Positions 15,981-25,189 of a stretch of 38,761 bases of DNA are shown here, piece by piece; positions within the stretch are counted from its first letter, which is position 1; each line of letters starts with the position of its first letter. This DNA comes from Ignavibacteriota bacterium (lineage in GTDB: Bacteria > Bacteroidota > Ignavibacteria > UBA10030). The notes under the pieces were generated by a model. The model saw only the letters and a program-made list of their open reading frames with translations. It ran no database searches and was not told the DNA's origin. The translations under genes were made by a program, and so were the position numbers. Where the stretch lies: contig PLMS01000069.1 of assembly GCA_003142575.1 (NCBI GenBank), positions 1,295 to 40,055 of the forward strand, given 5' to 3'.

Positions 15981-16715
15981 TTGATTCCTCTTCTCGTTTC
16001 AGACATTAAACGCACCAAATACGCAGACGCATGGATGCTTCAGCAAAGGATAATGGCACTCCGCCAATCCGCCGCTCTGGAAGATATTCTCCTTCTCACA
16101 GAACACGAACATGTGTATACGCTCGGCAAAGGTAGCGACGACAATCATCTCCTTGCTTCAGAGGAAGAATTGAAAGCTGGCGGTACGGATGTTTTTCACA
16201 TCGATCGCGGCGGGGATGTGACCTATCATGGTCCCGGTCAGATCGTCGGTTATCCCATTCTCGATCTCAACAATTACTTTTTAGATGTTCATCGGTACCT
16301 GAGGAGTATCGAAGAAGTGATTATTCAGACGTTGGTGAAATTCGGAATCTCAGCAGGACGTGAAAAGGAAATGACTGGTGTATGGGTGCAGGGTGAGAAG
16401 ATTGCCGCTATCGGCGTTAAAGTAAGCCGCTGGGTAACGATGCATGGATTTGCACTCAATGTGAATTCCGATTTAACAAAGTTTAATCGGATCATTCCTT
16501 GCGGCATCTTTCATAAGGGAGTAACATCGATGCAGCGAGTATTAAACCGGGAAGTTCCTTTTCAATCTGTTCAGAAAGCATTGGTTCATTCCTTTGCGGA
16601 TGTATTCGGCTGTCAGCCTCGCTGGATAGATAAAGAAGAGTTGAACACCATGACGTTGAATTTGACTACACAAGAAAAAGAGAAAGAACTGTCGCAGAAT
16701 CTTGCACCTAAATGA
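15981..16715 (+). CDS. lipB: Octanoyltransferase LipB
   Basis: Moves the octanoyl group from acyl carrier protein onto the lipoyl-domain lysine of E2 and similar proteins, the first step of de novo lipoate attachment. The 244-residue protein carries RGGDVTYHGPGQ at 76-87, the acyl-binding Lys140 in GEKIAAIGVKV, and the acyl-thioester cysteine Cys174 in IIPCGI. All three are needed for activity. The start is a TTG at 15981 with only a weak purine-rich site; later ATG codons would remove the conserved first strand. The C-terminal 30 residues beyond the catalytic domain are charged and not conserved. Its place between E3 and E1, with lipA downstream, ties lipoylation to assembly of this dehydrogenase complex. 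Confidence 0.96.
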   Translation: MIPLLVSDIKRTKYADAWMLQQRIMALRQSAALEDILLLTEHEHVYTLGKGSDDNHLLASEEELKAGGTDVFHIDRGGDVTYHGPGQIVGYPILDLNNYFLDVHRYLRSIEEVIIQTLVKFGISAGREKEMTGVWVQGEKIAAIGVKVSRWVTMHGFALNVNSDLTKFNRIIPCGIFHKGVTSMQRVLNREVPFQSVQKALVHSFADVFGCQPRWIDKEELNTMTLNLTTQEKEKELSQNLAPK

Positions 16716-16764
16716 AGTTTCGGCGACAGAGATCTTTTATAATCGATAAGGAGTCTCACAAGAC

Positions 16765-18813
16765 GTGAGAGATGTAGCAGAAGCGGTTCAAACAAGTGAT
16801 GCTCGTTTCGTTGGATGGTCGAAAGAAGATTGGATAGAGGCTTATCGGATCATGCTTCTTTCCCGCCGGATGGATGAGAAACAAGAAACGCTTTTTAAGC
16901 AAGGGAAGATCTTTTTTCATGTAGGTGGTTCAGGACATGAAGCAGCCCAAATTGCTGCCGCGACAGCGCTCAAGCCCGGTTACGACTGGGCTTTTCCGTA
17001 CTATAGAGATCAGGCGTTTGTTCTTAAATATGGAATAACACCTGAAGAAATTTTTCTTGCAGCATTGCATCGGGCAGGAGATCCGGCAAGCGGCTCGAGA
17101 CAAATGCCCGGACATTTCGGGAAAAAAGATCTTCGTATTGTATCGCAATCAAGTCCGACAGGAACACAATACCTTCAGGCGGTGGGAGTTGCGCTTGCAA
17201 TTAAGAAGGAAATGGGAGACGAAGTCGTCTATGTTTCCTCAGGAGAAGGGGCAACCAGTGAAGGTGAATTTTTTGAAGCTGTGAATTGGGCGGCGCGTGA
17301 AACATTACCGGTCATCTTTTTTATTCAGGATAACAAGCTTGCAATTTCTGTCCCCGTGACCACCCAAACAGCCGGCGGGTCGATCTATGAAGCGACAAAG
17401 GGTTTCAAAGGACTGGAACGTTTTCAATGCGATGGTACTGATGTGGCAGAAACGTTTGCCGTGATGCAGAAAGCTGTTCAGTGTGCTCGGGAAAATAAAG
17501 GTCCATCATTAATTCAGGCACATGTTGTTCGACTCTCGCCGCATTCATCATCGGATGATCCGAAAAAATACAGAACAGCAGAAGATATCGAACAAGACCT
17601 CAAGCGAGATCCTGTTCTGCGGTTGACGCGGTTTCTTATTGAACAAGGATATTTAGGCGAAAATGAAGTAACGGAGATGAAGGAAGAAGTGAAGCGCGCC
17701 GTTGAATCTGCTGTTGAATGGGCAGAGAATCAACCGCTTCCGGATCCTTCAACAGTTCTGCAGCATGTGTATGGAAATGCACATGCAACTCCGATAGAGG
17801 AATTCATCGAACCGGAACATTCCGGAAATAAAATTGTGATGGTGGATGCTATCAATCACGCTTTGAATGAGGAGATGAGCAGCAATCCGAAGATGGTTGT
17901 GTTTGGCCAGGATGTTGCCGATGGAAAAGGCGGGGTCTTCACGGCGACGAAGGGTCTTCTAACGAAATATGGAATTGATCGAACATTTAATTCACCGCTG
18001 GCAGAGGCAAGCATCGTTGGCGTCGCAATCGGTATGTCATTAAAAGGATGGACTCCGGTTCCGGAAATTCAATTTGGCGATTATATTTGGCCGGCATTTA
18101 CGCAGATTCGCGATGAACTGGCGATGATGAGGTATCGTTCCAATGGCACGTGGTCGTGTCCGATGGTCATTCGGGTTCCCGTTGGCGGTTACATTCATGG
18201 CGGACATTATCACAGCCAATGCATTGAAGGATTTATGGCACACATTCCGGGAGTCCGATTAGCGTTCCCATCCACAGCGGCAGATGCGAAAGGATTGCTG
18301 AAGTCAGCTCTACGCAGCGACGACCCTGTAATCTTTATGGAGCATAAGGGATTGTATCGACAGGGATATGCATCTACTCCTGAACCCGATGCTGATTATC
18401 TTCTGCCCTTTGGAGTCGCGGCAATACGACGCGAAGGAAATGATCTTACGGTTGTTACTTACGGAGCTATGGTGCATCAATCGCTGGAAGCTGCGCGAAT
18501 GATGGAGTTGAATGGCGTGAGTGTGGAGGTGATCGATTTGCGCACGTTAAATCCGTTAGACGAGGAAGCAATCTATCGATCGGTCAAGAAAACGAATAGA
18601 GTTGCTGTGATTCATGAAGATACTCTGACGGCTGGTTTTGGTGCTGAAATTGTAGCACTCATTGTAAAGAATTGTTTTGAACATCTCGATGCGCCGGTTG
18701 TGCGTGTAGCCGCATTAGACTCACCGGTTCCTTACAGTCCGCCGCTGGAAGATGCCATGCTGCCGAACAAACAGAAGATACTCACCGCTCTTGAACAACT
18801 TGCTGGGTATTAA
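16765..18813 (+). CDS. 2-oxoacid dehydrogenase E1, alpha-beta fusion
   Basis: A thiamine-diphosphate enzyme that decarboxylates a 2-oxoacid and transfers the acyl group to E2 lipoyl arms. Alpha and beta subunits, normally separate, are joined in 682 residues. Alpha spans about 1-340, with the ThDP/Mg motif GEGATSEGEFFEAVNWA at 160-176 and Asn190, and the phospho-loop-like HSSSDDPKKYR at 260-270. Beta runs from about 355, with GQDVADGKGGVF, PLAEASIVGVAIG and GGHYHSQ. The HSSSDD loop and overall pattern resemble branched-chain (2-oxoisovalerate) dehydrogenase, but pyruvate is a real alternative. The GTG start has an AAGGAG 11 bases upstream. E2 follows 11 bases after the stop. Fusion is real in the sequence; substrate is inferred. 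Confidence 0.93.
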   Translation: MRDVAEAVQTSDARFVGWSKEDWIEAYRIMLLSRRMDEKQETLFKQGKIFFHVGGSGHEAAQIAAATALKPGYDWAFPYYRDQAFVLKYGITPEEIFLAALHRAGDPASGSRQMPGHFGKKDLRIVSQSSPTGTQYLQAVGVALAIKKEMGDEVVYVSSGEGATSEGEFFEAVNWAARETLPVIFFIQDNKLAISVPVTTQTAGGSIYEATKGFKGLERFQCDGTDVAETFAVMQKAVQCARENKGPSLIQAHVVRLSPHSSSDDPKKYRTAEDIEQDLKRDPVLRLTRFLIEQGYLGENEVTEMKEEVKRAVESAVEWAENQPLPDPSTVLQHVYGNAHATPIEEFIEPEHSGNKIVMVDAINHALNEEMSSNPKMVVFGQDVADGKGGVFTATKGLLTKYGIDRTFNSPLAEASIVGVAIGMSLKGWTPVPEIQFGDYIWPAFTQIRDELAMMRYRSNGTWSCPMVIRVPVGGYIHGGHYHSQCIEGFMAHIPGVRLAFPSTAADAKGLLKSALRSDDPVIFMEHKGLYRQGYASTPEPDADYLLPFGVAAIRREGNDLTVVTYGAMVHQSLEAARMMELNGVSVEVIDLRTLNPLDEEAIYRSVKKTNRVAVIHEDTLTAGFGAEIVALIVKNCFEHLDAPVVRVAALDSPVPYSPPLEDAMLPNKQKILTALEQLAGY

Positions 18814-18824
18814 GAAAGGCATTT

Positions 18825-20132
18825 ATGCAAGTTGAAATTATCATGCCGAAAATGGGAGAAAGTATACAGGAAGGGACGATTATCCGATGGGCAAAAAATC
18901 CGGGAGAGAAGATTGAGAAAGACGAAACACTCCTCGAAATCAGCACCGATAAAGTTGACTCGGAAATTCCGTCGCCCGTCAGTGGAATAGTAGCTAAGAT
19001 CTTTGCGAAAGAACAAGATACTGTTTTGGTCGGAACAATAATAGCTTATATCGAAACAGATTCGTCGGTCAGCATAGACACATACCAAGATGTAATAACT
19101 GAAACGACTGCGAAGAAATCTCAAGAAGGCACCGGTGTACCGCAGAATTATCAGTTGTCAACCGTTCAAGACCGGGAGCAAAAACGTAACGCACATCGAT
19201 TCTATTCTCCGCTTGTAAAGATGATTGCAAAACGAGAAGGGATCGCGCAACGTGATCTCGAAAAAATTAAAGGGTCAGGCTCTAACGGTCGAGTGACAAA
19301 GGATGATGTGATCATCTATCTTGAACAACGGGAGCGTACTACCGGCGCTTCTTTTTCGAATGACACTTTCTTTAGAATTCGCAGTGTCGATATCCTGGAA
19401 TTAGCAAAGAAATACCCCTTGCCGAAGTATCGCATCGTCAAAATGGATAATATCCAGAAGAAGATGGCAGAACATATGATACGGAGCGTAAATACGTCTC
19501 CCCATGTCACTGTCGTTGATGAAGCAGATATGACCGAGATTGTGAACTTTCGTTTGAGTACATTAGAACAGTTCGAGAAGCAGCATGGGTTCAAGCTGAC
19601 GTACACACCCTTCTTTGCCTATGCGGTTGTGAGCACGTTGACAGAATTTCCTCTTGTCAACAGCTCGGCAGAAGGCGATACGATCATCTATAAGAACTTC
19701 ATCAATCTTGGTATGGCGGTCGCATCGCCCAATGGATTGATTGTACCGGTAGTACGTAATGCTGGAGAGAAGAATTTTGTAGATATGGCTCAATCATTAA
19801 CAGATATTACAATTCGTGCGCGTACGAAGAAATTAACACCCGACGATATCGTTGATGGGACATTTTCGATCACAAATTATGGTATTTTCGGAAGTATCAT
19901 AGGAACACCGATTATCAACCAGCCGCAGTCGGCGATAATCGGAGTTGGTTCGATCAAGAAACGGCCGCAAGTTATCACGGATGATTCTGGAAAAGATTCA
20001 ATAGGCATTCGGTCGATGGTGTACTTAACACTGACATTTGACCATCGTATCATTGACGGAGCAACAGGCGGACAATTTCTGTCTCGTGTGAAATGGCAGC
20101 TTGAACATTTTGACTTTCAATCGGTGAAATAA
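18825..20132 (+). CDS. Lipoyl-dependent acyltransferase (E2)
   Basis: The core of the 2-oxoacid dehydrogenase complex: it carries the swinging lipoyl arm and transfers the acyl group to CoA. Domains in 435 residues: one lipoyl domain (1-80) with the modified Lys43 in [10 protein letters not shown]; a linker; a peripheral-subunit-binding domain (126-168) with [13 protein letters not shown] and [11 protein letters not shown]; and the catalytic domain (about 205-435) with His407 and Asp411 in [12 protein letters not shown]. The linkers are charged rather than the Ala-Pro type seen in proteobacteria. The stop overlaps the lipA start by one base (TAATG). It should be a direct substrate of the neighbouring LipB and LipA. 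Acyl specificity (branched-chain, pyruvate or 2-oxoglutarate) is not settled. Confidence 0.95.
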   Translation: MQVEIIMPKMGESIQEGTIIRWAKNPGEKIEKDETLLEISTDKVDSEIPSPVSGIVAKIFAKEQDTVLVGTIIAYIETDSSVSIDTYQDVITETTAKKSQEGTGVPQNYQLSTVQDREQKRNAHRFYSPLVKMIAKREGIAQRDLEKIKGSGSNGRVTKDDVIIYLEQRERTTGASFSNDTFFRIRSVDILELAKKYPLPKYRIVKMDNIQKKMAEHMIRSVNTSPHVTVVDEADMTEIVNFRLSTLEQFEKQHGFKLTYTPFFAYAVVSTLTEFPLVNSSAEGDTIIYKNFINLGMAVASPNGLIVPVVRNAGEKNFVDMAQSLTDITIRARTKKLTPDDIVDGTFSITNYGIFGSIIGTPIINQPQSAIIGVGSIKKRPQVITDDSGKDSIGIRSMVYLTLTFDHRIIDGATGGQFLSRVKWQLEHFDFQSVK

Positions 20133-21019
20133 TGGTTTTGGAAATTCAAGAAACACAAAAAGAAAAAACGGTTTCGGCTCGGCTTCAACGCCCGGAGTGG
20201 CTCAAAGCAAAAATTCCCGGCGGCAAAGAATATGTCCGTCTCGACGGCATTATGCGCTCCCATCAGCTGCATACGGTGTGTGAGGAAGCCCGATGTCCCA
20301 ATATGGGAGAATGTTGGAATTTAGGTACTGCAACTTTCATGATTCTTGGCGATATTTGTACCAGGTCTTGCGGGTTCTGTGCGGTGAAAACAGGACGCCC
20401 GGAGTATGGCTTAGACTGGGATGAACCGCGCCGCGTTGCAGAAGCGGTTGAGTTGATGAAGATTCGGCATGCGGTCATCACTTCTGTGAATCGTGATGAA
20501 AGGAAAGATGGAGGCGCACCGATATTTGCAGAAACGATACGGCTGATTCATGAACGGGTACCGGGATGTAAGATAGAAGTGCTTATTCCCGATTTCAAAG
20601 GAAGCGAAGAAGCGCTTGATATCGTGCTTGCGGCAAAACCGGACATTCTCAATCATAATTTAGAAACGGTTCCGCGTCTGTATCGGACAGTGCGTCCGCA
20701 GGCAAATTACTGGCAATCATTAGAAGTGCTTGATCGGGCAAAGAAAAAAGAATTTGTGACGAAGACAGGATTGATGCTTGGTGTGGGAGAACGGACGGAA
20801 GAAATTTTAGAAGTGATGAGTGATGCTCGTTCTGTTCAGTGCGACATTCTTACACTTGGACAGTATCTCCAGCCGACAAAAGAACATCTTCCGATTGATC
20901 GGTACGCGCATCCGGATGAATTTAAGATGTTGAAAGAAGAAGGATTGAAGATGGGATTCCGTCATGTTGAATCTGGACCATTAGTGCGCAGTTCTTATCA
21001 TGCAGCAGGACAGGTTTGA
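20132..21019 (+). CDS. lipA: Lipoyl synthase LipA
   Basis: A radical-SAM enzyme that inserts two sulfurs into the octanoyl chain already attached by LipB. Both iron-sulfur sites are visible in 295 residues: the auxiliary-cluster motif with Cys50, Cys55 and Cys61 ([12 protein letters not shown]), and the radical-SAM motif with Cys76, Cys80 and Cys83 (CTRSCGFC). The C-terminal RSSY motif, whose serine binds the auxiliary cluster, is near residue 288. The start is translationally coupled to E2. It completes an operon holding the complex and its cofactor enzymes. Confidence 0.98.
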   Translation: MVLEIQETQKEKTVSARLQRPEWLKAKIPGGKEYVRLDGIMRSHQLHTVCEEARCPNMGECWNLGTATFMILGDICTRSCGFCAVKTGRPEYGLDWDEPRRVAEAVELMKIRHAVITSVNRDERKDGGAPIFAETIRLIHERVPGCKIEVLIPDFKGSEEALDIVLAAKPDILNHNLETVPRLYRTVRPQANYWQSLEVLDRAKKKEFVTKTGLMLGVGERTEEILEVMSDARSVQCDILTLGQYLQPTKEHLPIDRYAHPDEFKMLKEEGLKMGFRHVESGPLVRSSYHAAGQV

Positions 21020-21026
21020 GAATCCG

Positions 21027-21704
21027 ATGATTACAAAGTACGGATACGATGTTTATTTCACTATTGCAGCGGTGTGTGTTGTCATTATTGTACTAGCGAT
21101 TCTGTTCGTTGAACCGAAATCATTGCGGTACTCGGTTATAGTGGTCTCACTTGCATTTCTTGGTTTTACAACAAGTTTTTTTCGCGACCCCGAGCGCACA
21201 ACACCGAAAGGCGAAAATCTTATTATCGCTCCTGCAGATGGCAAAATCATTGTTCTCAAAAGAATTCACGATGATGAATTCTTCCATGCAGATGTACAGC
21301 AGATCAGTATTTTTATGTCGCCGCTCAATGTTCATGTCAATCGCAATCCTATCACCGGAACAGTACGGCACACCCGATACGTCAAAGGGGAGTACTTTGC
21401 TGCATACGGAGACAAGGCATCGGAAAAGAATGAGCAAATGATTGTTGGACTTGAAGGTGCGAATGGAAAAGTGATGTTCAAACAAATTGCTGGATTTGTT
21501 GCTCGGCGTATTGTTTGCCAATTAAAGCCGGGCGATACGGTGAATGTGGGTGAACGGTTTGGCATGATCAAATTTGGTTCTCGTGTGGATGTGTTTTTCC
21601 CGCTGTCCGTGAATGGTCGCGTGCAGATCGGGGATATTACAAAAGCCGGCGAAACAATACTGGGAGAGTATTCCCAGAACGAATCGGAGAAAAAATTAAG
21701 ATGA
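21027..21704 (+). CDS. psd: Phosphatidylserine decarboxylase
   Basis: Converts phosphatidylserine to phosphatidylethanolamine at the membrane, using a pyruvoyl group made by self-cleavage. The ATG at 21027 (225 residues) gives the usual MITKYGYD start and lies 8 bases after lipA; an earlier ATG at 21000 would overlap lipA and add a tail not typical of the family. There are one or two membrane helices at about 8-50, then APADGKI, the SPLNVHVNR motif, and the cleavage site Gly184-Ser185 in KFGSRVD. The length fits the short class of Psd found in many non-proteobacteria. It overlaps pssA by four bases, so the two consecutive steps are co-translated. Confidence 0.95.
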   Translation: MITKYGYDVYFTIAAVCVVIIVLAILFVEPKSLRYSVIVVSLAFLGFTTSFFRDPERTTPKGENLIIAPADGKIIVLKRIHDDEFFHADVQQISIFMSPLNVHVNRNPITGTVRHTRYVKGEYFAAYGDKASEKNEQMIVGLEGANGKVMFKQIAGFVARRIVCQLKPGDTVNVGERFGMIKFGSRVDVFFPLSVNGRVQIGDITKAGETILGEYSQNESEKKLR

Positions 21705-22465
21705 AAATTACTCGAGCAGTTGTTCCAAGTCTTTTTACAACGTTGAACATCTTTTGCGGATTTCTTTCCATCCTTAGTGTTACTCAGGGGCATTTTCAAA
21801 CGGCAGCTTGGTTCATCATTCTTGCCGCTATTTTTGATTCGCTGGATGGAGTGATGGCGCGCATTACGCGTTCATCAAGCCAGTTCGGTGTCGAACTTGA
21901 TTCGCTCGCAGATGTGGTCTCATTTGGCGCGGCGCCGTCGTTTATGGTGTATCAGGCATATCTGTACACATTGGGAAATTGGGGAATCATGATAGCGGCT
22001 TTGCCTGTTGTGTTTGGAGCTATTCGTTTGGCGCGGTTTAATGTTCAGTTGGTGGGATTCGATAAAGATTACTTCAATGGATTACCGATTCCGATGCAGG
22101 CGATCACCATCTGCGCATTCATTCTTCAATACTATGGCGACGGCTTTGGTTTGAGCGGCTGGAGTGGATCTGGATTAACAATTCTTGTTATCGTGCTCTC
22201 ATTCTTGATGGTGAGCCGAGTAAAGTATGACACAATTCCAAAACTTTCCAAACGTCAGATAAAAGCTCATCCTTGGAAAGTTGTCGGACTGTTCATTGGA
22301 ATACTTGCCATCGTATTTTCAAAGGGGACCCTTCTCTTCCTTATGTTTACACTTTACATCCTTTTCGGATTGATCAGGTTTGCTGTGCAGGGATTGACGA
22401 AGTCATTTAAAAAAACCGAGAATGAACTGAAAGTGGCGGAGAAATTCTCACGCATTGATATATAG
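21701..22465 (+). CDS. pssA: Phosphatidylserine synthase
   Basis: Makes phosphatidylserine from CDP-diacylglycerol and serine; the product feeds Psd encoded directly upstream. The CDP-alcohol phosphatidyltransferase signature is complete: DSLDGVMARITRSSSQFG followed by ELDSLAD, giving the four metal-binding aspartates. The 254-residue protein has six to eight hydrophobic segments. The substrate-side motif around FNGLPIPM is that of type II bacterial serine synthases rather than phosphatidylglycerophosphate synthases. Start and psd stop overlap as ATGA. The charged C-terminal tail (about 30 residues) has no recognised function. Confidence 0.96.
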   Translation: MKITRAVVPSLFTTLNIFCGFLSILSVTQGHFQTAAWFIILAAIFDSLDGVMARITRSSSQFGVELDSLADVVSFGAAPSFMVYQAYLYTLGNWGIMIAALPVVFGAIRLARFNVQLVGFDKDYFNGLPIPMQAITICAFILQYYGDGFGLSGWSGSGLTILVIVLSFLMVSRVKYDTIPKLSKRQIKAHPWKVVGLFIGILAIVFSKGTLLFLMFTLYILFGLIRFAVQGLTKSFKKTENELKVAEKFSRIDI

Positions 22466-22474
22466 GAGACAAAC

Positions 22475-22729
22475 GTGTTTCATTCAAAAGTATTTGTGAC
22501 CTTAAAAAAATCTATCCTTGATCCACAAGGAAAAGCTGTGGAACAAGGTATTCATTCACTTGGCTTTGATGCTGTTGGTGATGTACGGATCGGCAAGTAT
22601 ATCGAGATGGACATAGATACGAATTCACGTGAAGACGCAGAAGGAATGACCAAAGAGATTTCGGATAAACTTCTTGCGAATCTCATCATGGAAAGTTATT
22701 CGTTCACTACTGAACCTGTCAAAGAGTAG
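22475..22729 (+). CDS. purS: FGAM synthase subunit PurS
   Basis: The small structural subunit that links PurQ and PurL in the three-part phosphoribosylformylglycinamidine synthase of purine synthesis. The 84-residue protein starts with the typical strand FHSKVFVTLKKSILDPQGKAV and contains VGDVRIGKYIEM and MTKEISDKLLANLIMESY, the family pattern. The GTG start has a GGAG site about 7 bases upstream. It lies 11 bases before purQ. The presence of PurS means the organism uses a short PurL, which must be encoded elsewhere. Confidence 0.96.
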   Translation: MFHSKVFVTLKKSILDPQGKAVEQGIHSLGFDAVGDVRIGKYIEMDIDTNSREDAEGMTKEISDKLLANLIMESYSFTTEPVKE

Positions 22730-22740
22730 CAGGATAGAGC

Positions 22741-23484
22741 ATGGCAAAAGTAAAAATTGGTGTGATCGTTTTCCCCGGCTCAAACTGCGACCATGACGCT
22801 CATTATGTAGCTGAGACCATAATGGGACAGGATGCCCGACTGATCTGGCATAAGGAAGGATCGATTGGCGATGTGGATGTTGTTATTCTTCCAGGCGGAT
22901 TTTCATATGGTGACTATCTTCGGTGCGGAGCAATAGCGCGCTTTTCACCGGTGATGAAGGATGTCGTTCGTTTTGCCAATAACGGCGGTTTGGTTATTGG
23001 AATATGCAATGGGTTTCAAGTACTCACAGAAGCAGGATTACTGCCGGGTGTATTGCTTCGAAATAAATCTCTGCTGTTCATCTGTAAGTACTTACATCTC
23101 CGTGTTGAGAATGCGAAAACGAAATTCACACACCAATGCGAATTAGGTGAGATCATCGAAATTCCGATTGCCCATGGGGAAGGGAATTACTTTACCGATC
23201 CCGATACGCTCAAGCGATTAGAAGACAATCAGCAGGTAGTATTTCGTTATTGCGATCGATCGGGTAAAGTTACAGACGATGCAAATCCTAATGGTTCATT
23301 GAATAATATTGCAGGTATTATCAATGAGACAGGAAACGTACTGGGAATGATGCCGCATCCTGAGCGTGCATCCGATCCAGTGTTAAAACATACAGATGGA
23401 AGAAAAATATTTAAATCCATGATCCGCAGTGTCGGTTCACAGTTGCAGATAGCAGAAAGTTTAGTTACAGAAAGGAGTTTATAA
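22741..23484 (+). CDS. purQ: FGAM synthase subunit PurQ (glutaminase)
   Basis: The class I glutamine amidotransferase subunit that releases ammonia from glutamine for the PurL active site. The nucleophile is Cys89 in GICNGFQ, and the triad is completed by His206 and Glu208 in MPHPER. The early [13 protein letters not shown] and [17 protein letters not shown] stretches mark PurQ and not another amidotransferase. The 247 residues are slightly longer than the 225-230 common in Gram-positive bacteria, the excess being mainly around 105-125. It follows purS closely and is one base from tatA, with a GGAG-type site inside its own end serving tatA. Confidence 0.97.
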   Translation: MAKVKIGVIVFPGSNCDHDAHYVAETIMGQDARLIWHKEGSIGDVDVVILPGGFSYGDYLRCGAIARFSPVMKDVVRFANNGGLVIGICNGFQVLTEAGLLPGVLLRNKSLLFICKYLHLRVENAKTKFTHQCELGEIIEIPIAHGEGNYFTDPDTLKRLEDNQQVVFRYCDRSGKVTDDANPNGSLNNIAGIINETGNVLGMMPHPERASDPVLKHTDGRKIFKSMIRSVGSQLQIAESLVTERSL

Positions 23485-23485
23485 T

Positions 23486-23689
23486 ATGGGATCTATAGGT
23501 GGTCCAGAACTGTTTCTTATTCTCCTCATCGTTCTCATCTTTTTCGGTGCAAAAAGGTTGCCGGATTTAGCGCGAGGACTTGGACAGGGAATTCGTGAAT
23601 TCCGCAAAGCAGCCAGAGATGTACAGGATGAAGTCGAGAAGGAACCAAAAAAACTTGACGAGAAGAACGATACAAAGCCGCAAGGCTGA
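23486..23689 (+). CDS. tatA: Twin-arginine translocase TatA/TatE subunit
   Basis: A 67-residue pore-forming component of the Tat system, which exports folded proteins. It has the expected layout: a short periplasmic N terminus (MGSIGGPE), one membrane helix (about 9-22), the FGAKRLPDLARGLGQGI hinge and amphipathic helix, and an acidic-basic tail. The FG pair at the end of the helix and the Pro of the hinge are conserved. The N terminus has Glu8 where TatA proteins often carry a polar residue. No tatC is seen here. The ATG lies directly after purQ with an AAAGGAG site upstream. Confidence 0.95.
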   Translation: MGSIGGPELFLILLIVLIFFGAKRLPDLARGLGQGIREFRKAARDVQDEVEKEPKKLDEKNDTKPQG

Positions 23690-25153
23690 GTGCTGAATCC
23701 TGAAATCCACATCTCCACAGCAATACATACAGCGAGTTCCATGAAATCATTTGATGTACTACGAGCGGAGCTTTCAGCGGGTACAACGACCTGTGAACGC
23801 ATTACTTCGGGATATCTCCGTACGATTGAAGAAAAAAAGCATCTGAACGCGCTTCTTTCAGTATTCCCGGAAAAAGCGCTTGAGCAAGGGAAGATTGTTG
23901 ATAAGAAGCTGCAGAATGGAACAGCCGGCCCACTCGCAGGAATGGTGATGGCTATAAAAGATGTCATTTGCATAAAAGACGAGCGAGTGACATGCGGATC
24001 AAAAATATTAGAGAATTTCATTTCTCTATATGATGCAACTGTCGTTCAGCGTTTGCGTGCCGCTGATGCAGTCATCATCGGCAAAGCCAATATGGACGAA
24101 TTCGCGATGGGTTCATCCACAGAGAACTCAGCATATGGACGAGTAAAGCTTCCGCAGGATGAGACACGCATTCCCGGAGGATCAAGCGGCGGTTCCGCGG
24201 TTGCTGTGCGGGCAGGGATGTCCACGACTTCCTTAGGATCGGATACAGGCGGTTCCATTCGCCAGCCTGCGGCATTTCGCGGAGTGATTGGATTAAAGCC
24301 AACCTATGGACGAGTTTCACGCTACGGGCTTGTTGCCTATGCATCCTCGTTTGATTCCATTGGTCCTTTCGCATTGACGACAAAAGATACGGCGAGTGTT
24401 TTTCAGGTTATAGCCGGACATGATCCCAACGATTCAACATCAGCAGAAGTACCGGTACCGGATTATCTTTCGCAATTAACCAAAGATGTGAAAGGTTTGC
24501 GTGTTGGAATTCCAAAGGAATATTTTGGTGAAGCTCTCAATTCCGAAATTCGTCAATCGATAGAGAAGAAAATTGATGTTTTGCGAAGCAATGGAGCGAT
24601 TATCACGGAAGTGAACCTTCCCCATACAGAGTATACGATCGCCGCATATTATATTCTTGCTACTGCGGAAGCATCATCGAATCTTGCACGATATGATGGA
24701 GCGCGGTACGGCTACAGGAAGGAAGATGTACATGATCTTTCCGAAATGTATATTAAATCGCGGAGTGAGGGATTTGGCACAGAGGTCAAGCGGCGTATTA
24801 TGCTGGGCACGTATGTCCTTTCCGCTGGCTACTACGATGCATATTATCGGAAAGGTCAAAAAGTCCGACGATTGATTCAGGAAGATTTTACAAAAGCGTT
24901 CGAGAAAGTTGACTGCCTCATCACACCGACATCGCCAAGCACTGCGTTCAAGGCAGGCGAAAAGATGAATGACCCTCTGCAAATGTATCTTTCGGATATT
25001 TATACTACGTCGGCGAATCTTGCAGGCATTCCCGGTATCAGCATACCATGCGGAGAGGATCATCAAGGATTACCGATTGGTTTACAGATTCTTGGACCGC
25101 ATTTTGGTGAGTCGACATTATTGCGCGTAGCCGATTTTTTGGAAACAACATAA
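23690..25153 (+). CDS. gatA: Glutamyl-tRNA(Gln) amidotransferase subunit A
   Basis: The amidase subunit of GatCAB, which converts mischarged Glu-tRNA(Gln) (or Asp-tRNA(Asn)) to the correct form. The amidase-signature triad is present: Lys90 in MAIKDVI, cis-Ser165 in GGSSGGS and nucleophile Ser189 in GSDTGGSIRQPA. The GTG at 23690 directly abuts the tatA stop and gives 487 residues; an ATG at 23741, right before SFDVLRAEL, would give 470 and also fits the family. gatB and gatC are not in the window. The tRNA-Gln near the right end is a likely substrate. Confidence 0.95.
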   Translation: MLNPEIHISTAIHTASSMKSFDVLRAELSAGTTTCERITSGYLRTIEEKKHLNALLSVFPEKALEQGKIVDKKLQNGTAGPLAGMVMAIKDVICIKDERVTCGSKILENFISLYDATVVQRLRAADAVIIGKANMDEFAMGSSTENSAYGRVKLPQDETRIPGGSSGGSAVAVRAGMSTTSLGSDTGGSIRQPAAFRGVIGLKPTYGRVSRYGLVAYASSFDSIGPFALTTKDTASVFQVIAGHDPNDSTSAEVPVPDYLSQLTKDVKGLRVGIPKEYFGEALNSEIRQSIEKKIDVLRSNGAIITEVNLPHTEYTIAAYYILATAEASSNLARYDGARYGYRKEDVHDLSEMYIKSRSEGFGTEVKRRIMLGTYVLSAGYYDAYYRKGQKVRRLIQEDFTKAFEKVDCLITPTSPSTAFKAGEKMNDPLQMYLSDIYTTSANLAGIPGISIPCGEDHQGLPIGLQILGPHFGESTLLRVADFLETT

Positions 25154-25189
25154 TACTATCATCCGTCAAAAAGAGGAATATCATTCATC

